Part shown: positions 48,631 to 58,111 of the stretch, piece after piece
Position numbering within the stretch: position 1 is the stretch's first letter
Layout of the letters: each line of letters begins with the position of its first letter
Assembly (NCBI GenBank): GCA_911728435.2
Contig: OU452201.1
Coordinates: forward strand, 6,014,001-6,078,000
DNA length: 64,000 bases
Direction: 5' to 3'
DNA from: Apoderus coryli
Taxonomy: Eukaryota; Arthropoda; Insecta; Coleoptera; Attelabidae
Made by a program: the position numbers and the translations under genes
Notes under the pieces: model-generated
Database searches by the model: none
Told to the model about the DNA's origin: nothing
Seen by the model: the letters and a program-made list of their open reading frames with translations, nothing else

Positions 48631-48674
48631 TCATTACTGATGAATCGTGGATCGACGAAACGATCATCTGATGA
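48631..48674 (+). ncRNA. Hammerhead ribozyme candidate 4 (type I, partly degraded)
   Basis: Helix I TCATTA (48631-48636) pairs over six positions with TGATGA (48669-48674; one G-U). CTGATGA at 48637-48643. Helix II TCG/CGA with an A-C mismatch at its base. GAAAC at 48657-48661, then GATC and ATC as cleavage triplet. Compared with candidate 5 the G before UC is A, so helix III is lost. It is clearly the same family as candidate 5 (shared TCGTGGATCGACGAAAC), in opposite orientation. Confidence 0.6.
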
Positions 48675-48734
48675 AGGTATAGTGTGTTGTTTTGTGAAAC
48701 AAGCCCTTTTGTAGTGTAATTATGTATAATATGA

Positions 48735-48930
48735 AGGCTATTAGTTTCATGAAAATTTATATATTTTTTTCTATCATTTTATACATAAATAAGTAGTGTT
48801 AAAAAACGTCAGTCTGTGTGTCTGTCTGTCTGTTTGTATTCACGATAGTTAACTCAAAAACCACTTTACATATTTTAACCTAATTTTGTACAAAAATAAT
48901 ACAGGATATATAAGAATTGCTTGTTACATA
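48735..48930 (-). repeat. Retroelement-like 3' tail, minus strand
   Basis: Read on the minus strand it contains AGTGGTTTTTGAGTTA, a CAGACAGACAGACA run, TTATTTATGTATAAAATGA and CATGAAACTAATAG. The end of the 51.7-53.65 kb satellite on the + strand carries the same parts in the same order, so both are 3' ends of one repeat family. A GACA-run tail is common at the 3' end of insect RTE/SINE-like repeats. It lies between the two facing hammerheads. Confidence 0.8.
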
Positions 48931-48966
48931 AAGCAACAAGACTTTAAGTTATGTTGGAAATTTGTT

Positions 48967-49042
48967 TCACACTACCATGCTTTCACCAGACGGCCGTTTC
49001 GTCGATCCACGACTCATCAGTGGTGATCGGCAGGCAGTGTGA
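48967..49042 (-). ncRNA. Hammerhead ribozyme candidate 5 (type I, complete)
   Basis: On the minus strand: outer helix TCACACT (49042-49036) with AGTGTGA (48973-48967); inner helix I TCACCA (49026-49021) with TGGTGA (48888-like position 48988-48983), six perfect pairs; CTGATGA (49020-49014); helix II GTCG (49013-49010) with CGAC (49004-49001) around TGGAT; GAAAC (49000-48996); GGCC; and GTC (48991-48989). CGGCCG is palindromic, giving a one- or two-pair helix III or pairing between two copies. All conserved core bases are present. This is the best ribozyme candidate in the window. Confidence 0.82.
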
Positions 49043-50097
49043 CCCAAATTTCCAACATTTACAAAGAGCTTATACTAGCACGAGAATTGATTGAGAGATA
49101 ATTTTAAGTTATGTTGGAAATTATTGTATTTACGTTGTTGTACTATAGACAGTTTAGTAGACCATAATTATAATGACAGATGGATTTATGTTATAATTTG
49201 ACACTATGGACATTCTCTACTTCTTTGGATTATGGATGTTTATGGTTATGATATGTTGTGCGGATTTTTGCAAAACTATTCAGGTCGGGTGACTGATGAC
49301 GGAGTATAGCGGCGTTGCCATATTATTGCTCCAGATTTTGTTCAATCTTCAATCGGTACCAAAAGACGTCATCCTATCTTAAATAAACGCTCCCTGCTAG
49401 GGGATTTAGGCGCATCTAGTGTTGGCAATAGGATATAATGGAGTTGTTACTTCTTGTCCGGCCATCGTTTGTGAACTGTGTTTCACCCGGCATATTGCCT
49501 GTTAACGCTAGGTGTCGCCAAAGACATCTCTCTCTCATACATGATATATGTCTGGGTGCTGATTAACTTTACAGACATGAGTGGCAAAAGTTTTATTTAG
49601 TTTCATCCAAAAAAATTTCCTTCAAATTTTATCAAATTTATGTTTTTATTAAAAATAGGATTTACCCCTAATTGTCAATAAAATTAATATAAATCTCTGA
49701 ATGAGCAAGGAAACAGCCTGTAGGTGTATTATAAATCAAGTCCAAACTTGGTCGTCACGTAAGTGGCTATTAATTCTATATAGATAGATATTTTCGCTAT
49801 AATTTTCCGACTCTGTCTTTTCTCTTTTGGGACAGTATGTGGGCGAAAAATTACTTCAATTTATTTGGTTATTACGTGAAAATCGATGAATAAAAAAACT
49901 TTTTCAATAAAACTTTTATTTAAAAAAAATTCCCAAATATTTTTCGTTGGGATTTTATTTTATTTTTTTATGTTATGCTTTATTCCAGAGTTAAAATTTG
50001 TTATGTTGGTATTAAACAGGACATCCAATAGGTCTGTAGGTAGTAGGGTTTTTTGGTTTTGTTTTTGGACTGTTAATGCCCTAATGATATTTAGATT
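49043..50097. other. Non-coding stretch, no gene recognised
   Basis: TTAAGTTATGTTGGAAATT occurs at 48950 and again at 49109, flanking hammerhead 5 in direct orientation. The rest shows no gene. Confidence 0.45.
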
Positions 50098-50448
50098 CAG
50101 TGGCGACTCGTGAGGTCTGAAAGAGGTGAGGCACAACAAGGTGGAAATAAGGCAATAACAATTTTTCAAAATAAAGAATTTAAATGATAGGTTTTTTTAA
50201 GTAGTTAGAGTAGCTAGATAATAACATTCTGCAAAACTCATCATGACCATTAAAACTGTTTGTAAGTGAAGTCCATCCTCCTAGATTTCTGAACAGCAAA
50301 GTGGTTGATGACTTGATCATTAAAATTTGAAATGGACTTCACTAGATAGCATTGCTAACGCGCACAACCTTTCCTGGCCCATAGTGTTTCGTAAAAATGT
50401 TTTGATCCGTTTGATGGTAGAGAAACATATTTCGCTTTCTACAGTCGT
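50098..50448 (-). pseudogene. hAT transposase C-terminus with terminal repeat
   Basis: The minus strand from 50448 reads TTVESEICFSTIKRIKTFLR and NTMGQERLCALAMLSSEVHF, the hAT dimerisation region (usual form E-R-S-F-S-T-L-K-R-I-K-T-F-L-R-x-T-M-G-Q-x-R-L). A stop follows, and NDQVINHFAVQKSRRMDF reads in the next frame. Downstream, the + strand CAGTGGCGACTCGTGAGG at 50098 is the element's terminal repeat, related to the CAGTGGCGGCT ends at 23.6 and 28.4 kb. The 5' side stops at the IS630-type remnant, so one element cut into the other. It differs from the hAT at 4.3 kb. Confidence 0.82.
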
Positions 50449-50451
50449 CTA

Positions 50452-53400
50452 TTGGACAAAAATTTAAACAAATTGATGACGAAGGTATGGACTTCATTAG
50501 GAAAATTGTGTATAGTTTTTATAAACAAAATAAGGTGCCTACTTTAGATATGGTTCGAGAAAAACTTAAAAACTACGGACAATATAACTCGGGAAATACT
50601 ATAATAGACTGAGGATTTAAATATAAAAAATTGACAATAGAATGACTATAATGGAATCAAGAAAGATAGTAGAATTGTGGGAATGATACTTAGAAAAGAT
50701 TATCGGCAGTCAGCTAGTTATATAGTTCATTTAGACAAGACGTAGTTTGATACTAACGACGCATTGTTGAAATATGGTTGGGTGGATAATACAAAAAATG
50801 CAGTTAAGGCACTCCATCTTCTAGAGGTAAACACATCATCATACTTAATGCAGGTGGCAAAAATGGATTTGTTCGGAATGCCTTGTTATTATATGCTAAA
50901 AATATAAGCGAATCATCTGCAGATGATCATGAAGATATGAATGCTCAATTATTTGAAAAATGGATGGCTCCAGATTGTCAATCCGAATTGGATTTTTTCA
51001 TACGATTACATTCAAACTTGGTGTGGCAATATAAATAATAATTACAAATTATAATCGAGTAAATTTAAATTTTAAACGGTTTTGCCAAAAAAATATATAT
51101 ATTATGTCCCACCAGAGATTTATTTCGGGATAAATTTGTCCCAATTTATATTAAGTGTGATATGGACTAAAACAGTCTAAGCACAATGCTAAATCACACA
51201 ATCTACATAAAAGTTTGATGCTCTTTTCAATTTTCTGCAATATGCTGCAGCTCGTCTTGCGTAAGAACTTGTTTTCGAGCAATCAAAAGTGTGTACTACA
51301 CCTAACGGGACATATATATTCCAGTAAAAATCCCTGTTGGGACATATATAACCCAGGGATAAACAATAAAATAAATTATACATAACCAAGTTTTTTATTA
51401 GCAACTTTTCATTCACGTACTTACTTGGGCACTTTCTTCAACCGACTTTGAACCAAAAACACCACAAATAAACTGTTGCCCTCGAGGCACGAATAGCTCT
51501 CCATATTTAAGTGTAAAAGTAATAATTTTATGACCTTTTTGTCATTTATCTAAATTTAATAAATTTTTGTTTTGTTTTAGACATCAGCTATTTTTTTTAA
51601 GTCTCGGGTTTTGTGCCTTTTTCTTCTCTTTGGAGGCACTATTTATACGCAGATATTTTATATTTCAGATCTAGGCCAAATTCTTGTACGCAAAATAATT
51701 GATTTTTTTTTAGTTTTATTATAAAATTTATTTTGCCCCCTTTTCTACTATTTACGAACGCCTATGTAAACAAAATTGTTATACTGCATGTTGTAGGTTA
51801 TCCGTTAAGTGGTTTTTGTGTTATCACGGATACAATTTTTTTCTGACTCTTTTATAGAATTTTCACGGACGCCTATGGAACATTAATTTTTGTCGTGTAT
51901 TTTTAACACCAATTCAACTAGTTAAATATAAAATTTTGTACATTTTAATTTTTTTTTCATTTTACCCCTTTTTTTACTATTTACGAACGCCTATTTAAAT
52001 AAAAATTTTATGCTGCATTTTTTAGGTTATCTTATATCAAAGCTATATATAATTAGCCAATTTTTCTGGTATATTTGGGAAACATTTTTTTTTCGTTTTT
52101 GACCCTTTTTTTAACACTATTTTCGAACGCCTGTGTGAACTATTTTTTTTATGTAACATTTTTTAGGTTATATTCTATCACAACTATAAAAAATTATTCA
52201 ATATTTCGGATAAGTTTAAGAACTATGATTTTTTAAATTTTTGAACCCTCTTTTAAACCCCTTGCCTACGCTCAATGTTAATCACCACCTATAAATATCC
52301 TGTAGTATTTTCGTACCAAATGTGGTTAAAATCCGTTAAGTGGTTTTTGAGTTATCACGGATACAAATTTTTTCTGACCCTTTTATAGAATTTTCACGGA
52401 CGCCTATGGTACATTAATTTTTGTCGTGTATTTTTAACACCAATTCATCTAGTTAAATATAAAAAATTTTACATTTTAATTTTTTTTTATTTTCCCCATT
52501 TTTCTACTATTTACGAACGCCTATGTGAATAAAAATTTTATGCTGCATTTTTTAGGTTATCTTATATCAAAGCTATATATAATTAGCCAATTTTTCTGGT
52601 ATATTTGGGAAACATTTTTTTTTTCGTTTCTGACCCTTTTTTTAACACTATTTTCGAACGCCTGTGTGAACTAATTTTTTTATGTAACATTTTTTAGGTT
52701 ATATTCTATCACAACTATAAAAAATTATTCAATATTTCGGATAAGTTTAAGAACTATGATTTTTTAAATTTTTGAACCCTCTTTTAAACCCCTTGCCTAC
52801 GCTCAATGTTAATCACCACCTATAAATATCCTGTAGCATTTTCGTACCAAATGTGGTTAAAATCCGTTAAGTGGTTTTTGAGGTATCACGGATACAAATT
52901 TTTTCTGAGCCTTTTATAGAATTTTCATGGACGCCTATGGTACATTAATTTTTGTCGTGTATTTTTAACACCAATTCATCTAGTTAAATATAAAATTTTT
53001 TACATTTTATTTTTTTTTTTTATTTTACCCCTTTTTCTACTATTTACGAACGCCTATGTGAATAAAAATTTTATGCTGCATTTTTTAGGTTATCTTATAT
53101 CAAAGCTATATCTAATTAGCCAATTTTTCTGGTATATTTGGGAAACGTTTTTTTTTTCGTTTTTGAAAGTAAGTTATTCATGACACATTTTATAGGTTAT
53201 ATTCTATCAAAACTATAAATAACTAGTTAATATTTTTGCTATTTTTAAGAAATACGTTTTTTTTTTTAATCTTTTTTACCCCATTTTACACCATTTTCGA
53301 ACGCCAATGTGGTCTAATATTTTATGTTCAATATTTTAGGTTATATTCAATTAAATGAGTAAAAAATTATGCAGTATTTCGGATAAGTTTAAGAACTATG

Positions 53401-54081
53401 AATTTTTTTAATTTTTAAACCCTTTGCCTACGCTCAATGTTTCCCAAAATCTAATCAGCTCCTTGCCATGTCCAATAGTATTTTTGTACCAAATTTGGTT
53501 AAAATCTGTTAAGCGGTTTTTGCGTTTTCGTGGATACAGACAGACAGACAGACATTTTTTTTAAAACTATTTATTTATGTATAAAATGACCAAAAACAAG
53601 TATTTCCGGTGAAATTAAAAAAAATTTTTTTTTTCATGAAACTAATAGTCTCCATATATACATATATTACATACATATATGATATGGAGAGCTAAAAATA
53701 GATGGTAACACCACAGGGTTTATCGTTGACAGACACATGTTGCCACATCATGAATTATTCGCCCAAGACAACAAATAACTGATATTTCCCAGCTAGGGAA
53801 ATTTTAAATGATGAAAATTACGATACATTAATTTATGAAAATTTGCTGGGATATACCAATACCAAAAAACAAGATATTAATAGTTTTATAACAAAGACAC
53901 AATTAACTATTCTTAAAACAAAGTCAACAAAGAAAGAATTACTTGATACAATAAAATCATTTAATTTCAAAAAAGAATATGAAATAGACCAAATTTGCAT
54001 AAGCCAAAGATATACTGTTTTCAGTTTGCCGCTTTACCACTGTATATTCAATCCGATCGAGATGATTTGGGGCTCATAAAA
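50452..54081 (+). pseudogene. IS630/Tc1-type transposase, multiply mutated and split by a ~2.8-kb insert
   Basis: The left part (50452-51005) begins IGQKFKQIDDEGMDFIRKIV and continues in shifting frames: VPTLDMVREKLKNYGQYNSG, DNRMTIMESRKIVELW, IVHLDKT-stop-FDTND (first catalytic Asp), YGWVDNTKNAVKA, PSSRGKHIIILNAGGKNGF and EDMNAQLFEKWMAP. The right part (53820-54081) has LGYTNTKKQDINSFITKTQL, FNFKKEYEIDQICIS and SLPLYHCIFNPIEMIWGS, which holds the final catalytic Glu (N-P-I-E-M-I-W-G). The block with the second Asp is missing at the insert. At least five stops or frameshifts make it a pseudogene. The family is widespread in insects. Confidence 0.85.
51720..53570 (+). repeat. Higher-order tandem repeat, ~530-bp period
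   Basis: Markers recur at a steady distance: CACGGACGCCTATGG at about 51867, 52397 and 52927; TTACGAACGCCTAT at 51984, 52512 and 53046; TTCGAACGCCTGTGTGAA at 52125 and 52656. Each ~530-bp unit itself contains shorter related segments of 110-270 bp, each carrying a C-G-x-A-C-G-C-C-T core. The last unit shortens and ends in TTAAGCGGTTTTTGCGTT and a CAGACAGACAGACA tail, followed by TTTATGTATAAAATGA. It sits inside the IS630-type pseudogene. Fragments occur at 25.3 kb and 48.8 kb. Confidence 0.9.
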
Positions 54082-55137
54082 CCCGATTACAAAAAAATTA
54101 TCCAAACACCAAATATAATATGTACCTATGTATAAATTTGATTTAATTTTCGATAAAATAATGATACGCCCATGACTCGAAACTAATAGATGCCGCCGAA
54201 AGCTGATTTACGATTTCAAGTGAGACTATAACGATTCAACGGTTTTGTCATCGAATATTAACTTTTTAACTGTGGTTTTATAGTACATTTGCATTATTTA
54301 CTCCTAATTTTGCGACTGACAATATTCCCCTGAATTAAAAAGGCTTCATCGTAATTTACAGTTCAGTTCTTATAGTTACATCCCATCTTCAGTGGTATAA
54401 AAATTTAATACAACATAAAAACAACCATTTATTAATTTTTGTTGAATAAAACTTGTTTTATGTAACAGTTTTTTGTAAAATGTGAGTAATAAACTAAAAA
54501 ATGTCTGTAACTTCCTGTCCACTATATTATTATAGTTACTTTATTTCGACTGTGTTGCAACCAAATTTTATAAAGATGTGAAAAACCGAATAAAACACTA
54601 TAGCTGTCTTTAACATATGGCCGGAGCTATTATAAAATCTCCAATAACCGTAAATTTTTATTTGGTTTCTAATCAAAATTCAATGTAGTATACGCAGCAG
54701 TTGGGGTAAAATTGGATGCTTCTATCCGAACAAAATATGGCTCTGGGTATAATATAGTGTAACAAGAACAAGGGAACTAATAACAATTTTAGTTACCCTA
54801 TACCCTATACCACCAGCTTGGATATGCTGAGACAAGAAAGAGGAAGAGAGTTAACGTATCTATATTGGTGAAAAAGCGTTTTCCGATTAAGTGATTTTGT
54901 TGTTGTTTGAAAAACGTTTTACATGTATTTGCGGTTTTTGGTGGTTTCTATGGATATTGGGTAAAAGGAATGGTGATAAGCTTTTGCGATTCGGTTTGGA
55001 AACAGTTTTTTATTTGAAATATACTTAGACATGCATTATTTTCCTCTTGGTATTAATTTGAGTTAATAAAATTTATCTTTTATTCATAATATTAACCAGT
55101 AAAAGGTGTTAGACGCATTCACAGAAAAAAAAACCTT
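54082..55137. other. Non-coding stretch, no gene recognised
   Basis: CATCTTCAGTGGTA at 54388 resembles the CACTGAAGATG strings of hammerhead-like repeats, but no GAAAC partner is present. No gene is seen. Confidence 0.4.
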
Positions 55138-55686
55138 GGTTCAGATAGATAAAAAACGTAAGCACCACAGGGACAGCCAAAACCTTGTCTACCCCTTCTA
55201 GAAAAATTTACTGGATAGACATTATGTCATTTAGATAATATTCTTGAATAGTTTACATATGCTTCTTGCCTAAAAGAGACAAACACTTTTTGTCATTTAA
55301 ATAAAAATATATTGTATGCCAGCAAAGTTTATTAGTAATTTTAGTAATGTAGAAAAATTTACTGGATAGACATTATGTCATTTAGATAATATTCTTGAAT
55401 AATTTACATATGCTCCTTATCTGGGAGAGACAAACACTATTTGTCATTTAAATAAAAGTATATTGTATGCTAGCAAAGTTTACTAGTTATTTTAGTGATG
55501 ATACTCGTTTAATGTCTATCCAGTAAATTTTTCTACATTACTAAAATAACTAATAAACTTTGCTAACATACAATATATTTTTATTTAAATGACAAATAGT
55601 GTTTGTCTCTCTTCTAGTAATTTTTTCTAGAAGGGGTAGACAAGATTTGGGGGTCCCTGTGGTGCTTACGTTTTTTTATCTGAACC
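55138..55686. mobile_element. Compound inverted-repeat element, 549 bp
   Basis: The outer inverted repeats run GGTTCAGATA..AAAAAACGTAAGCACCACAGG and on through CTTGTCTACCCCTTCTAGAA, about 65 bp, on both sides (right side reverse complemented, ending 55686). Inside are two direct copies of a ~151-bp unit starting TAGAAAAATTTACTGGATAG (55199 and 55350) and a third, shorter copy in inverse orientation (55510-55620). There is no open frame. No clear target duplication is found outside. This is a non-autonomous element that could form very large foldbacks. Confidence 0.85.
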
Positions 55687-56578
55687 ACCATCAGGTTTTT
55701 AGTGCGACTCTTATTTATTTATTTTTTTAAAATAAACTTAAGCCTACTGAAAATCTTGTATTAGGTATAAGTAATATAAGCTAGGTATATATAGTCAAAC
55801 TTCAATCTACATACATAAAGTGGGTAGGTATAATGCGGCTGAATCCTTTGCCGGAATTCCTGAGAATATTGCTCAGCACATAAACAACTAGGGTTGGTTG
55901 ATCTTGGAAACGGTCGGAGTGACAATGTCGGTTAACTTAGAGAAAAGTTGTACAATTTAAACACCTTTTAAATGGTGTTTTCAAAAGTAAAGTAAATTTA
56001 GCAGTTTTCGAGAAGTATTGGCTATTTAAAAAAAAATCGAATTTTTCCGAAAAACAATGACGCTGAAACAAAAAAAATTATCGAAAAAACTTTAGATTCC
56101 TTATGAGGAAACTAAGTAAAATAACAGATTCTACCGGTACGTACGAGGAATGATAAGACAATTCCAATCCACAACTCCTAATTCACAGACATTGGTAAAA
56201 TGGTAAACAAATCAATACATACCTACCTTTACAAAAGAAAGAAAAAAGTCATACCTAGCTAAAATATTTATGTAACTTCTTTTGAAAAACTGCATTAATT
56301 TGCTAAAAATTAATCCGTCCCTGGCAAATTAAATATATTATCGTGAACCCATCTAAACTATTGTTTACTTGCTGTAAATGGAGGAATCCCATATTAAGAT
56401 TGATTAAATTAGAAAAAGTATTTTAAATTAGGATTAAGTACCTAATAAATAATACGTAACTAGATAGGTATCTATTGCCAAAGATTATATCTGATATTGC
56501 CATGAAATAAGATTGTTTGCATTGGTCGTAAAATTATAAAAATAAATAATTAAATAATAATTATTATAATTTACTTAC
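55687..56578. other. Non-coding stretch, no gene recognised
   Basis: It could be the intron downstream of the candidate exon at 56579-56642. No second exon was recognised. Confidence 0.35.
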
Positions 56579-56642
56579 CGAGAAAAATAACAACGAGCTC
56601 CCCCAGATTCCAGCTAATTAATATTTCTTTTGTTTCCTCCAT
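56579..56642 (-). CDS. Candidate first coding exon, SAM-like start
   Basis: The minus strand reads ATG at 56642 (context AACAATGGAG), then MEETKEILISWNLGELVVIF and one more Leu, and meets a perfect GTAAGT donor after 56579. The sequence (x-L-x-x-W-x-L-x-E-x-x-x-x-F) resembles the first helix of SAM domains at the N-terminus of many uncharacterised insect proteins. The upstream side (56890-57100) is GC-richer than its surroundings and might hold a promoter. No downstream exon was found, so this may be chance or the remains of a gene. Confidence 0.28.
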
Positions 56643-57854
56643 TGTTATTAATAATATATGAATATTTAACAAAACTCAACACACCAAACTAATCACTAAG
56701 TACACTTAATTATGTTGGATGCACATTGGTATAATACATATCTGTTACTGTCTGTATACCTAGTCCGTCCTCACCACTTGTAGAAATTGGGATATCAATA
56801 TCTAGGTATACACTTACTATCAATAAATCAAAATTTAATATATTAAATTAAAATATCTTCAGATTAGAACACCAAATAACTAGATCCTAGTTAGAGCGAC
56901 GCCAAGACTCTAATCAAAAAATACCAAAATGAAACCCCCTCCCTCTACACCAAGTGAGACGCGCTAGGTACAACGTGGTACACATAGAAGATGTTGTTGT
57001 CGGCACCTGCGTCTACAAAGGGTTTTAGGTACGTGGACTAGCAGCGGGGACAAACACATTAGGTAGAACGGGGAATAACCGTTGGCTGGAATAGAATGAC
57101 GACTTATGTAGACAACTATAGGTTCCCATCTCTACCAGATACAATAATTCGATAGGTATTTTGGAGGATAGAAATTTTGTAAATGAGAAGTATTAGGTAA
57201 AATAACTATTACACAGATTTAATTAAATCAGTGCCTTATTTATACTTAAATATTATAATGCACATACCTAGGTCCATTAATATACTAAAGCAGATAAATA
57301 AAATTTATAGGTAGGTAGGTATATGTTCCTATTAGAACTAATTTAGTTTTGGGTTTCATAAAACGATTTTTGAGAATAGTTAGGTACGTATAGGTACCTA
57401 CCTAATTACCTCATTAAGTATTTTCTTAATAATAATAGCTACCTAAGTGGGTACGTATGGAAATCTGTAGGTGTACAATACCTAATTCAAACAGAATACC
57501 GAACTCATTTAGCGCAAATAAAATTTTATATAGGTTCACAATTTGAAATCTTATTTAACTAATGCACATACAAATCTCGTTTAGATGAGAAGAATTGTCG
57601 TTTTTAGATAATGTAGTTACTCATACTTGATAACTACATTTACTACTTTAACAAAAATTTTGCGAAAACTAGCAAATTCACCTCTAAATAATATTTTTTA
57701 TTTGGATAAACCAAGTTTTTTTTTCTGTGTTTGATTTGTAAGATGCTGTTTCGAACTTCCGTGCAGTTTGGCCTTTTCAGCGAGATGCACTAAATCATCA
57801 ACACACACACAAAACAAAATAATCTATTTTTTTATCTCACAGATCATAAATGTT
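56643..57854. other. Non-coding stretch with GC-richer patch and short microsatellites
   Basis: 56890-57100 is less AT-rich (CGGCACCTGCGTCTACAAAG, GTGGACTAGCAGCGGGGAC). TAGGTAGGTAGGTA and GTACCTACCTA runs are at 57310-57420. No gene is recognised. Confidence 0.4.
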
Positions 57855-57860
57855 TTTATT
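57855..57860 (-). terminator. Polyadenylation signal of the small-gene candidate
   Basis: AATAAA on the minus strand, 23 bases after the stop of the 34-codon frame. A GU-rich stretch (TTTTGTTTTGTGTGTGTGTT) follows about 30-50 bases farther on, the layout expected of a working poly(A) site. Confidence 0.45.
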
Positions 57861-57882
57861 AAATTTTCTTACATCACCTAAC

Positions 57883-57987
57883 TTATTCCCCGGCATGTGG
57901 AAGACACTTCAATATTTCTGTCAGGCGTAGGACGTCCACATTGTTGAATTTCAAGCTTTTCGGCAATCTTTTTGAAATTAAATCCAT
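57883..57987 (-). CDS. Candidate compact small gene, 34 codons
   Basis: On the minus strand a TATA box (58111-58104), a ~90-base leader without any upstream ATG, an ATG with GAAAATGG context, a 34-codon frame and an AATAAA follow each other in the spacing of a real short transcription unit of about 230 bases. The peptide starts MDLISKRLPKSLKFNNVDVL and ends LKCLPHAGE; it is basic at the N-terminus. No signal peptide or membrane segment is evident. I do not recognise a family. An alternative frame over the same bases (FKKIAEKLEIQQCGRP) lacks an ATG. A short non-coding RNA is also possible. Confidence 0.35.
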   Translation of the reverse strand: MDLISKRLPKSLKFNNVDVLRLTEILKCLPHAGE

Positions 57988-58103
57988 TTTCCAATAAACA
58001 AAACCAAAACACTTAAAACAATAAACTCAAATATAAAATAAAAACTATACCAGCAAACAAACGCCTAACACTACAATCACAATATGTCTATCCTGCAGCT
58101 CTG

Positions 58104-58111
58104 TTTATATA
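58104..58111 (-). promoter_or_regulatory. TATA box for the small-gene candidate
   Basis: TATATAAA on the minus strand in the context GAAGTATATAAACAGAGCTG. It predicts a start near 58080, about 90 bases before the ATG. TATA-like strings are common in AT-rich DNA, so the support comes from its position in the ordered unit. Confidence 0.4.

Noticed and set aside
49276..49300. CTGATGA as possible hammerhead
   Set aside because: No helix II and no GAAA block follow at the needed distance.
54370..54400. CACTGAAGATG string on the minus strand as hammerhead relative
   Set aside because: No GAAA block or helix II follows.
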